Below the pieces are notes generated by a model. That model was not told where the DNA came from and made no database searches. It worked only from the letters and a program-made list of their open reading frames with translations. Source: an uncultured Roseburia sp. (GTDB lineage Bacteria; Bacillota; Clostridia; Lachnospirales; Lachnospiraceae). From it: 64,000 nucleotides of DNA. Of the stretch, positions 34,496 to 42,656 are shown piece by piece. The stretch lies in the NCBI GenBank assembly GCA_900756925.1, contig CAAELX010000038.1, positions 1 through 64,000 on the forward strand. The letters run 5' to 3'. Position 1 is the first letter of the stretch. Each line of letters opens with the position of its first letter. The translations under genes were made by a program, and so were the position numbers.

Positions 34496-36973
34496 CTATG
34501 CCTTTTTTTCCTTCTGCTCGCGCAAAAAATCCTGACTTGTCTTTGCTGCAAAGATTACTTTTAGAGCCTGCACTGCCCCGGGGATCAGATCCTCCCTCGT
34601 AAGGCTGCCACTTGCAATTGCCTGGCAGAGTTTTTTGTAAATGTCTTTTCTACCCGGCATGATCATGTTGTTACCGGCCTTGATCACCTCTTCATAAGGA
34701 CACGGATCTGCACCATCCCAATCACTCATAACCAGACCATCATAGCCCCACTCACATCTTAAAATATCTATCAGTAACTGGCGATTATTTGCTGCATATA
34801 CCCCATTGATACGGTTATAAGAACTCATAATGGCCCAAGGCTTGGCCTTACAGGCAATCCGAAATCCCTTTAAATAGATTTCTCGCAAGGCCCGCTCAGA
34901 TAGATTGGCACTCACCTTGGTTCTGTCTTTTTCCCGGTTGTTGCAGGCAAAGTGCTTGATGGTAACGCCCACGCCCCGGTTGCTCTGCACGCCTTTGGTA
35001 ATTGCCGCTGCAAAAATACCGGAAAGCAAGGGGTCCTCCGAATAATACTCAAAATTGCGTCCGCAAAGTGGGTCTCTGTGAATGTTGAGTGCCGGTGCTA
35101 GCCAAAGGGTAATTCCCATCTTTAGCATCTCTTTGCCAATACCGGCTCCCATTTGCTCCACCAAATCCGGATCAAATGTCTGAGCCACTAATGTCGCATT
35201 TGGCCAGGCCGTACAATATTGGTAGACCTTGGTATCTTTTGGACGGGCAAACAAAAATCTGCATTTCGGAATCAGGCGCTTGAGCCAACCGTACTGCCAT
35301 TCTTTTGGCAGTTCGTCGATATAGCGAATCTGCCCACCCTTGGTAAAAGCCACTTTTTGCAGGATGTTAATACCGGCCGGTCCATCCGACATGATGATAT
35401 TCGGGATTCCCTTATCCAGTAGCTGACTCGTTGTATTTCCACAAGCCCCCTGCACGGTGTTATAAGTTTTGGTAAAATAGCCACCACCCATAGCAAAAAG
35501 GGCTAACTCCTGCTCGCTTAAACTATCTATGTGATTTCGGATCTGATCCGTCATTTCCGGCAGTTGGTATCCGTAAGCATGTATCTTTGGCTGTATCGGC
35601 TCAAGCATGACGATCGGCAGACCACTGCCATTTTCATCTTCTCTTATATGTCCTTTTTCCTCTGCGAAATCCCCCTGCTTTACGACTTCATTTCGGCAGA
35701 TCTCCGTCTGCGAAGTCTGGGCCAGCCGCAATAAAGCACAGGCCTCATTATGTACGGCATCCTTTCCCAGACGGATTTCATAATCTCCCGCCTCCAGAAC
35801 GTAGGAAGCCCGGGCCTGGTCATAGACCGCCAGATCCGTCATGTCAAAGGTCATTTGCAGCATCTGCCTCTCTCCCGGCTTTAAGGTCTTGGTCTTTGCA
35901 AAAGCACAAAGGGACTGTTTTTCACAGGCATATAACTTTCCCGGCTTGCGCACATAGCACTGCAGAACTTCTCTTCCTGCATAGGCTCCGGTATTGGTTA
36001 CCTCCACCTGCATCCGAATATGGACTCCCTCTGCACCAATCTCCTTTCTTTCATAAGAAAAATCGGTGTAGGAAAGACCATAGCCAAAAGGATAACGCGG
36101 CGTGATTTTCTTCTCATCAAACCAGCGGTAGCCTACATATATACATTCTGTGTAATCTTCCTCCAATCCTTCCTGCTCATGTGCATGTGCCGTTGGATAG
36201 TCCGCGTAGGACTTCCCCCAGGTGTCCGTTAGTCGACCACTCGGAGACGTCTTACCTGCCAAGATCTCGCCCAGAGCATTTCCACCTTCTTCACCCGCCT
36301 GGCCATAATACAAAATGGCATCGATGGCGATATCATCCAAAGGTGACAGATCTAACATGCCGCCGACATTGATAACGACAATGACATTTTTATAATGTGC
36401 CGCGCAGATTTTAAGGTTTTCAATCTCTGTGTCGTTCAGCAGGAAATCTCCTTTTTGACACTTGCGGTCATCGCCTTCCCCGGCCTGTCTTGCAATTACA
36501 TAAATGGCTGTGTCTGTCTCATCTGACAAATCCGCCGGTCGGATCAGATCCCCGGTTGGATAGGCCATCTTAAACTCGCCAATCTTTTGAAACATCTCCA
36601 TAACCTTCCATACCGGATAGCCCTTGATTGCATCTTCGATTTTTTCTTCAAACGCTCTTTGGATTTGCTCATAATCCTCGGAAAAACGGCTGAGCCAGGC
36701 TGTATTGACGATTTCAAAACCATTATGTAAGAGGCCTTCTTCTATCGTCACACTGTATCTTTCATGCACATCACCACTGCCGGAACCGCCCTTGACCGTA
36801 AGACGTGCTCCCGCTCCAAATAAGGATACCTTCTTGTGTTTGAGTGGCAAAACGCCATCATTTTCCAGCAGGACAAAGCCTTCTTTTGCGACCTCCTTTG
36901 CCAGACGACGGTTCTCCTCTTCCAGAACGGAAGGTGCTTCACTCCGTTCCCCATAAATTCTAATTTTTCCCAT
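34496..36973 (-). CDS. glycoside hydrolase family 3 beta-glucosidase, permuted domain order
   Basis: 825 residues, cytoplasmic (no signal peptide). The domains run in a swapped order: the alpha/beta sandwich comes first (about 20-290, with VLLENDGVLPL), then a fibronectin III-like domain (about 320-420, with YPFGYGLSYTDF), and the TIM barrel last (from about 480, with IIMSDGPAGI). The nucleophile is Asp751 in VMSDWDG near the C terminus. The same permutation is known in some rumen and gut clostridial GH3 enzymes. It follows the GH2 gene by 2 bases. Confidence 0.9.
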   Translation of the reverse strand: MGKIRIYGERSEAPSVLEEENRRLAKEVAKEGFVLLENDGVLPLKHKKVSLFGAGARLTVKGGSGSGDVHERYSVTIEEGLLHNGFEIVNTAWLSRFSEDYEQIQRAFEEKIEDAIKGYPVWKVMEMFQKIGEFKMAYPTGDLIRPADLSDETDTAIYVIARQAGEGDDRKCQKGDFLLNDTEIENLKICAAHYKNVIVVINVGGMLDLSPLDDIAIDAILYYGQAGEEGGNALGEILAGKTSPSGRLTDTWGKSYADYPTAHAHEQEGLEEDYTECIYVGYRWFDEKKITPRYPFGYGLSYTDFSYERKEIGAEGVHIRMQVEVTNTGAYAGREVLQCYVRKPGKLYACEKQSLCAFAKTKTLKPGERQMLQMTFDMTDLAVYDQARASYVLEAGDYEIRLGKDAVHNEACALLRLAQTSQTEICRNEVVKQGDFAEEKGHIREDENGSGLPIVMLEPIQPKIHAYGYQLPEMTDQIRNHIDSLSEQELALFAMGGGYFTKTYNTVQGACGNTTSQLLDKGIPNIIMSDGPAGINILQKVAFTKGGQIRYIDELPKEWQYGWLKRLIPKCRFLFARPKDTKVYQYCTAWPNATLVAQTFDPDLVEQMGAGIGKEMLKMGITLWLAPALNIHRDPLCGRNFEYYSEDPLLSGIFAAAITKGVQSNRGVGVTIKHFACNNREKDRTKVSANLSERALREIYLKGFRIACKAKPWAIMSSYNRINGVYAANNRQLLIDILRCEWGYDGLVMSDWDGADPCPYEEVIKAGNNMIMPGRKDIYKKLCQAIASGSLTREDLIPGAVQALKVIFAAKTSQDFLREQKEKKA

Positions 36974-36975
36974 TT

Positions 36976-39267
36976 TTATACCTCAACTTTTATTGTTTCT
37001 ACATCTTTACTTGCTATGGTGACGATACCATGACCCCTGACCACAGCGAGCAGGCGGCCCCGGTAACTGGTAAATGCAGAACTTAGATAAGACTCATTGG
37101 TCTTACAAAGTGCAGATCCCAGTCCCAATAATTCCGGTCCATCCGTCTCCACAGTTACCTTCTGTTCTATATACGGCAGCAAGATGCCATCTTCATCCGT
37201 AAATGTGATTGGAAGATAGGTCAATTCCTGCATAGGCTCCGGTATCACCGTCAGTCTCGGCTGCGCTTTGCCACTGCACAATGTCGTAGAAGCAATTTCC
37301 CTGCCCCCGGCATCCATGGCTCGGGCCTTTATGCTTCCCGGCTGATATTTGAGTGAAAACTTACACCGCATATTTTTTACTTTTTTCTTGCCAATCAGAC
37401 TGCCATTGCATTCCAACTGCACATAGTCTGCATCCGCAAAGACTTCCACGACAGCCTTGCTTCCCTCGTATCCGTGCCAGGTCCAGGAATCAATTGCATT
37501 GGTAAACTGCCAGGCACCGGCACTCGGCGACTCCTTTGCGTGATTGAGGGGTCTCACACAGACAAATGGTTCCTTGCGCAGTCCCCACACAATCTGCATA
37601 TAGTACATAGCCGCCAGTGGCTTACCCGTGATATCAATCATGCCTTGTCCGGCCAAAAGTGGCAGCCCTTCATAAGAATGATAGGTCCAATCTCCCAGAC
37701 AGGCCTCTCCCAGATAATCCCAAGCTGACCAGACGAAATCGCCAATCAATTGCGGGTATTTCTTCACCCGTGCCCAGTTGTAAGCCAGATCTGCCACCAT
37801 CGTCTCCGACCCTACCATCATACGATCGGGATAACGGATCACATCCGCATCATATCGGGAGGACGCATAATTGAGCCCCAGGATATCCAGTTTCTCAGCA
37901 ATGTCTCTGCAGGCTTTATCCCCCTTTTTCCCCTTGCTCATAAAAAACATCAGGGCGCCAAGTTTTTGTGCCATAGCATTGAAAAAGGCTGAACCTGTCT
38001 TCTTTTCCTTATATCCCTTTTTCTCTTCCAGAGGAATGGCTTCATAATCGCCCTTTTCCTTATAGACTCCCATCCCCATGTGGGTATAAACATTCAATAG
38101 TACATTGATTCCGGCGGTTACCGGTCGGCTGTCATCTAATCCATGCACATAATCCGTAAGCATGGCTCCCACTTCTACGCCCTTCATATCGGCAGTTTCC
38201 GAAACTTCATTGCCGATGGAATACATAATCACACTCGGATGATTTTTGGCCGACACCACCATGGCTTCCACATCTGCCTTCCAATCTTTGGCAAACCATC
38301 TGGCATAGTCATGATAGGTCTTTGGAATGTACCAGCCATCAAAGGTCTCATCCATCACATACATGCCCAGACGGTCACAAATGGAAAGCGTGATCTGCGA
38401 AGCCGGATTGTGGGCTATGCGGACGGCATTAAATCCATTTTCTTTCAAAATACGGATTCTGCGCTCTTCCGCATCATAGTATTCGCAGGCGCCCAGAACA
38501 CCGTGATCGTGATGAATACAGCCACCGCGGAGCAATACCCGCTGCCCATTGACAAGCAGGCCCTGCTTTGCACTCCACACAAGACTTCGGATTCCTATCT
38601 CTATCCTTTTTTCGTCTGTCGGCGTTTGCACCCTGCATTCATAGAGATATGGCGTTTCTGCTGTCCAGAGTTTTGCATCCGGCACTTCAATCACACCGGG
38701 TTGGTCCTCTGCTACCAGTCTGTCTCCATCGTAGATGGCGACACGGACCTGACTTTTTTGACTGCAAGTCACTTGCACATTGATGCGCGCCGGCTCAATG
38801 GATAGCGTCTTAACCTCCACATCCCGGATCCATGGATCTTCCCGAATCAGCAGTTGCACCGGTCGAAAAATTCCACTGCCGCTATACCAGCGGCAATTGG
38901 GTTCCAGGGAATTGTCTACAGAAACGATCAAGCGATTTTCGCCGGCAAGCGCAGCCTCCGTCAAATCCACATCAAAAGCCGAATAGCCGTAACGGTGTCT
39001 GCCGACATCTCTTCCATTGAGTGAAATCGTACTGTTCTGATAGACTCCCTCAAAATGTATACTGATATTCTTCTTTATATCCGCATCTGTCAGGACAAAT
39101 TGTTTTTCATACTGGTATTTTCCACCGGGAAAATAACCCGTGTTGACTCCATTTTGACAACTTCCCTCTCTCTCTTCCAAAAGCATGGCATCATGCGGCA
39201 GGTCTACGGGAATGGCCGCATAGCCAATTTTATGGAAAGTCCAGCCTTTGCAAAAATCAAGTTCCAT
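36976..39267 (-). CDS. glycoside hydrolase family 2 (beta-galactosidase-like)
   Basis: 763 residues from the ATG at 39267 (AAGGAG 8 bases upstream; an in-frame ATG at 39291 lacks a site). Domains: N-terminal sugar-binding jelly roll (PHDAMLLEE; GYFPGGKYQYEK), immunoglobulin-like domain, TIM barrel with acid/base Glu354 in GNEVSE and nucleophile Glu487 in VGSETM, then C-terminal beta domains. No signal peptide. First gene of the four-gene operon. Could be beta-galactosidase, beta-glucuronidase or another GH2 activity. Confidence 0.88.
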   Translation of the reverse strand: MELDFCKGWTFHKIGYAAIPVDLPHDAMLLEEREGSCQNGVNTGYFPGGKYQYEKQFVLTDADIKKNISIHFEGVYQNSTISLNGRDVGRHRYGYSAFDVDLTEAALAGENRLIVSVDNSLEPNCRWYSGSGIFRPVQLLIREDPWIRDVEVKTLSIEPARINVQVTCSQKSQVRVAIYDGDRLVAEDQPGVIEVPDAKLWTAETPYLYECRVQTPTDEKRIEIGIRSLVWSAKQGLLVNGQRVLLRGGCIHHDHGVLGACEYYDAEERRIRILKENGFNAVRIAHNPASQITLSICDRLGMYVMDETFDGWYIPKTYHDYARWFAKDWKADVEAMVVSAKNHPSVIMYSIGNEVSETADMKGVEVGAMLTDYVHGLDDSRPVTAGINVLLNVYTHMGMGVYKEKGDYEAIPLEEKKGYKEKKTGSAFFNAMAQKLGALMFFMSKGKKGDKACRDIAEKLDILGLNYASSRYDADVIRYPDRMMVGSETMVADLAYNWARVKKYPQLIGDFVWSAWDYLGEACLGDWTYHSYEGLPLLAGQGMIDITGKPLAAMYYMQIVWGLRKEPFVCVRPLNHAKESPSAGAWQFTNAIDSWTWHGYEGSKAVVEVFADADYVQLECNGSLIGKKKVKNMRCKFSLKYQPGSIKARAMDAGGREIASTTLCSGKAQPRLTVIPEPMQELTYLPITFTDEDGILLPYIEQKVTVETDGPELLGLGSALCKTNESYLSSAFTSYRGRLLAVVRGHGIVTIASKDVETIKVEV

Positions 39268-39321
39268 CTGCTTTTCTCCTTCCGGACTCATCGTTCATAA
39301 GAAAAGTATACTGTCTTTTTC

Positions 39322-39350
39322 TTGCCATGTATTACATTAAAGTCTATAAT
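39322..39350 (+). promoter_or_regulatory. sigma-A promoter of the AraC-family gene
   Basis: -35 TTGCCA (39322-39327), 17-base spacer, perfect -10 TATAAT (39345-39350). On the minus strand a TATACT near 39306-39311 with no good -35 could serve the glycosidase operon, as expected for an activator-dependent promoter. Confidence 0.72.
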
Positions 39351-39381
39351 ATTATAAATTCATCTTTTAAGGAGTATATTT

Positions 39382-40602
39382 ATGAGAGCATTATCCGATT
39401 ATTGCCAAATGTTTTTTTCGGCCCATTTTTTACCCATTGCCATGTATGATGCATCCGGCTTTCTTTGTTCTGCCGGTTTTCCTACACAGACAGCCCCCTA
39501 TACCTTTGTCGCATCCAAACTTGCCTCTCAGGCCGATCCTGCCATCTATGTTTCCTCTGACACCGGCTACTACGGACTGGTCCGTTGCCGGCAAAGCCAG
39601 AATTACTTTGTCTTAGGCCCCGCCTACAGTACACCGGTCACCGATGGCTTTATCCGCACCTACATGAAAAAAAATGCGATTCCTCCAGATCATTTCGAAG
39701 AAACCGCATCCTTTTTAACCAATATTCCACAATATAGTTACAACCAATTCGCAAATCTGCTCGTATATCTCCACTACACCTTAAATGGAGAGAAATTAAG
39801 CATCACCTCGACCTTCCACCTTACGGACACCGGATACCAGGAAGACATTGGAACCCAATATACCAATACGGCTTTTGAGGCCCGCGAAGACCATGCCCAT
39901 CACGGCACTTACGAATTTGAAATGCAGATGATGCATTTGATCCGCAATGGCGAAGTCGCCAATTTACAATCCTACCTTCTGTCCGCGGCCGATCTTCCCA
40001 TCATCCGCGAAGGAAAATTGGCAGAAACACCTCTCCGCCAAGCCAAGAACCTCTTCATTGGACTGGTCTCATGTGTGGGAAAATATGCCGCCATCCCGGG
40101 CGGATTGGACGTGGAGCAGACCTATCAACTGATCGACACCTACATTCAGGAATGTGAAAAACTCCAGACCGAAGAGGCCGTCAAAAATCTCCAATACAAT
40201 ATGCCCATCGACTTTGCCAAGCGGGTCGCCCAGCATCAGGTTCCATCCGACCTCTCCCTTGAAGTCTATGCCTGCATGCAGTACATTGCCACCCATATCA
40301 ATGAGCCGATTACGGTTGCAGATGTCGTAAAATTTTCCGGAAAAAGCCGGGCTTTCCTTTTCAAAAAATTCTCGGAAGAATTGCACACAGGCATCGGCAG
40401 TTACATCAACTACTGTCGCATCCGCGAAGCCGGATCTCTCCTGCAATACACGGACAAATCCTTGAGTGAGATCAGTTCCTACCTGTGCTTTTCTAGCCAG
40501 TCCCACTTCCAGACCGTCTTTAAAAAATACACAGAGAAAACACCGCAGCAATACCGCACAGAAAAATCCACTTTTTCAAAATCCATCGAAATCGAACACT
40601 GA
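39382..40602 (+). CDS. AraC-family transcriptional regulator
   Basis: 406 residues. An N-terminal sensor-like region of unknown fold (about 1-280), then an AraC DNA-binding domain (about 290-400) with two HTHs: ITVADVVKFSGKSRAFLFKK and LSEISSYLCFSSQSHFQTVF, ending KYTEKTPQQYR. AAGGAG precedes the ATG. It diverges from the glycosidase operon with about 110 bases between, so it is the probable activator responding to a sugar. The end abuts the transposase remnant. Confidence 0.9.
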   Translation: MRALSDYCQMFFSAHFLPIAMYDASGFLCSAGFPTQTAPYTFVASKLASQADPAIYVSSDTGYYGLVRCRQSQNYFVLGPAYSTPVTDGFIRTYMKKNAIPPDHFEETASFLTNIPQYSYNQFANLLVYLHYTLNGEKLSITSTFHLTDTGYQEDIGTQYTNTAFEAREDHAHHGTYEFEMQMMHLIRNGEVANLQSYLLSAADLPIIREGKLAETPLRQAKNLFIGLVSCVGKYAAIPGGLDVEQTYQLIDTYIQECEKLQTEEAVKNLQYNMPIDFAKRVAQHQVPSDLSLEVYACMQYIATHINEPITVADVVKFSGKSRAFLFKKFSEELHTGIGSYINYCRIREAGSLLQYTDKSLSEISSYLCFSSQSHFQTVFKKYTEKTPQQYRTEKSTFSKSIEIEH

Positions 40603-40603
40603 C

Positions 40604-41539
40604 ATTCCACGCACGAAAAAGGACGTTCCCGTTCAATCACATCTGCTCGTTCTCTCGCAAACAGGAATGTCCCATCCTCTTCATAGGTTTCAAGATAAAA
40701 ATACTCTTTGTATCCTTCGCCAATCGTGACCTTCTGACCTTTGAGCGAGTTTAAGTATCTCATCATCCGCTCCATTCTTGCATCTATCTGCTCCCGTTCT
40801 GCTGCAGCCCACACTTGTCCATGTATTGGATATTTTCTTTGCTGAAATACCCTCTGTCGAGGATAAACCCCACATGCTTGTACCCATAGCCACTGGCTTT
40901 TTCCAGCATGAACTGCAACTGGGAGATATCTACTATGCTTCCTGGATACTGCTCGTAAAACAGGGGCTCTCTGTTGTATGTATCATAAGCAATAGAGTAA
41001 TTAAATACCGGAAGATTTTTGTCATCCTTTGCGTGCCCAAACTCCACCATCTCTATATTGCCTGAATCACTATATATGTGCATTCCCGCCGTAAAAAGCG
41101 GATGGTTGTATGCATAATCCGGATAATACTGGGCTGCATTATTCTCTGCGACAATGGAATAAGCCGCTAAATCCAAAAACAGTCCGCAGTCCTTTATCCC
41201 CAGATACTTTTTTAGAATTGCCGGAAGCTCATACGCTTCCAGAATCTTACGGATAACCAGAAATGCACCTATACGAATACAGCTGCTCCGATTTACTCCC
41301 GCTTTCAGTTCTGGCAATTCTACATCTCCAAAATACTTTAAGTAATTCTCGTTCGGGATCATCATCGTCTGATCCGTAAATGACTGCTTTCCAATCGTCT
41401 TATGATTCGGAATGTTGTATTTTTTCTCTGGGTGATAGGTGCGGCCTGTTACATATCTCACGTAGGTCGTACCACCATTTGTAAACCTTCCAATCTTGCC
41501 CGGAACCTCCGGTATTTTTACCTCAAAATCCAGATACAC
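40604..41539 (-). pseudogene. decayed IS1634-like transposase
   Basis: The minus-strand frame begins GTG at 41539 (GGAG upstream). It has the IS1634-type N terminus, runs to DRGYFSKENIQYMDKCG near 40812, and then shifts frame. The following frame reads AAAEREQIDARMERM and on through ADVIERE, which belongs well downstream in this transposase family. An internal deletion with a frameshift is therefore fixed at about 40795-40812. The C-terminal end is lost by about 40620, where the AraC gene begins on the other strand. The element cannot transpose by itself. Confidence 0.75.
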
Positions 41540-41613
41540 GATATACTCCTTTCAGAGCTCTGTTTGAGTGCTACTTTTCACTCGTTATAATTTTCATCAA
41601 TAATTCAAGACGC

Positions 41614-41670
41614 AAAAAGAGCCTGAAACCCTAGAAAAATCAACTTTTTTCCAAGATTTCAGGCTCTTTT
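41614..41670 (-). terminator. ssrA terminator
   Basis: Minus strand: AAAAGAGCCTGAAATC pairs with GGTTTCAGGCTCTTTT across a loop of about 25 bases, then TTTTTG. It lies directly past the tmRNA 3' end and marks the right edge of the accessory island. Confidence 0.88.
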
Positions 41671-41674
41671 CTGA

Positions 41675-42016
41675 TAGTGGACCTGACGGGAATCGAACCC
41701 GTGTCCAAAAACCAATCCCCTGCCCTTCTACGAGTGTAGTCATTCCTTTGACATTCCCTCTGCGGTCCGAAGAATAACACCCTGACCGTTTCAGTAGCTT
41801 CATGATACGCCCGCCGGCTCAAAGCTTTGCCGGTGTCGTTTCCTACATAGTCGAAGCCTGGATCTTAAAGTGTAGGTGCTCTAAGTCAGACTGCTGCCAA
41901 ATTAGGCAGCGTATGCTAAATTATCTTCAGCGTTTAATTTTAATTGTGGAATTTGACGCATCCCGTGCGACTCGCTTCTCCAGCTTCATGATCCCTGTCG
42001 AAACCATTACAAGCCC
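41675..42016 (-). ncRNA. ssrA: transfer-messenger RNA
   Basis: Rescues stalled ribosomes. Minus strand: 5' GGGCTTGTAATGGTTTCGAC and 3' T-arm ACGGGTTCGATTCCCGT. The acceptor ends pair over 7 bp with wobbles. The internal ORF ends ...NAEDNLAYAA then TAA, a typical tag C terminus; the resume codon is not fixed here. After the discriminator A the genome has CTA, so CCA is added after transcription. smpB lies immediately upstream, and two hairpins (42027-42039, 42044-42060) lie between, perhaps processing sites. Confidence 0.96.
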
Positions 42017-42026
42017 CTATTTTTCT

Positions 42027-42060
42027 GGTCGTTACGACCTGCCGGACTGCTTTGCAGTCC
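42027..42060. other. two hairpins between smpB and ssrA
   Basis: GGTCG-TTA-CGACC at 42027-42039 and GGACTGC-TTT-GCAGTCC at 42044-42060, both perfect stems. They lie in the smpB-ssrA spacer and could be processing signals for a joint transcript. The second, read on plus, is followed by TTTT. Confidence 0.5.
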
Positions 42061-42068
42061 TTTTGTAC

Positions 42069-42536
42069 TTAGCCAAGATTGCGGATCTTGAAATCCCGCT
42101 CCGCTTCACGGCGCATGTCCTTCTTCGCGATATCCTGCCGCTTGTCATAGAGCTTCTTGCCTTTTGCAAGTGCGATCTGCACCTTCACGAGGCTGCCCTT
42201 AAAATAGACCTCTACCGGGACAAGCGTGTAACCCTGCTCTGCAATCTTTCCAACAAGCTTCCGGATCTCTGATTTGTGCATCAGAAGCTTCTTCGGTCTG
42301 AGCGGATCCCGGTTGAAGATATTGCCCTTCTCATACGGACTGATGTGCATGCCATAGATGATAACTTCTCCGTTCTCGATCCGGACAAATGCCTCCTTGA
42401 TACTGCACTTGCCCATGCGAAGGGACTTCACTTCCGTTCCGTGGAGTTCCACACCGGCTTCGTACTTCTCCTCCAGGAAATAATCATGGTGAGCTTTCTT
42501 GTTGTTCGCTATTAACTTTATCTCCTGCTTTGCCAT
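42069..42536 (-). CDS. smpB: SsrA-binding protein SmpB
   Basis: Binds tmRNA and delivers it to stalled ribosomes. 155 residues from the ATG at 42536, which has AGGAGG 8 bases upstream (an earlier in-frame ATG at 42590 has none). Conserved [31 protein letters not shown], and the basic C-terminal tail [20 protein letters not shown]. Directly upstream of ssrA. Confidence 0.97.
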   Translation of the reverse strand: MAKQEIKLIANNKKAHHDYFLEEKYEAGVELHGTEVKSLRMGKCSIKEAFVRIENGEVIIYGMHISPYEKGNIFNRDPLRPKKLLMHKSEIRKLVGKIAEQGYTLVPVEVYFKGSLVKVQIALAKGKKLYDKRQDIAKKDMRREAERDFKIRNLG

Positions 42537-42656
42537 GTTACTTACCTCCTGTTGCCGTTTTAGTATAACGCAGAAGTTCCATTTTGGCAATCAACTTCTG
42601 CGCTAATTTATATTTTTTTCACAGTTTACCCGTATATCATGCAGACAGTTTACCAG

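Noticed and set aside
38143-38805. A 220-residue plus-strand frame
   Set aside because: Antisense to the GH2 gene, whose catalytic motifs are clear.
41675-42016. ssrA used as an attachment site of the island
   Set aside because: No second copy of the tmRNA 3' end and no integrase are visible in the window.
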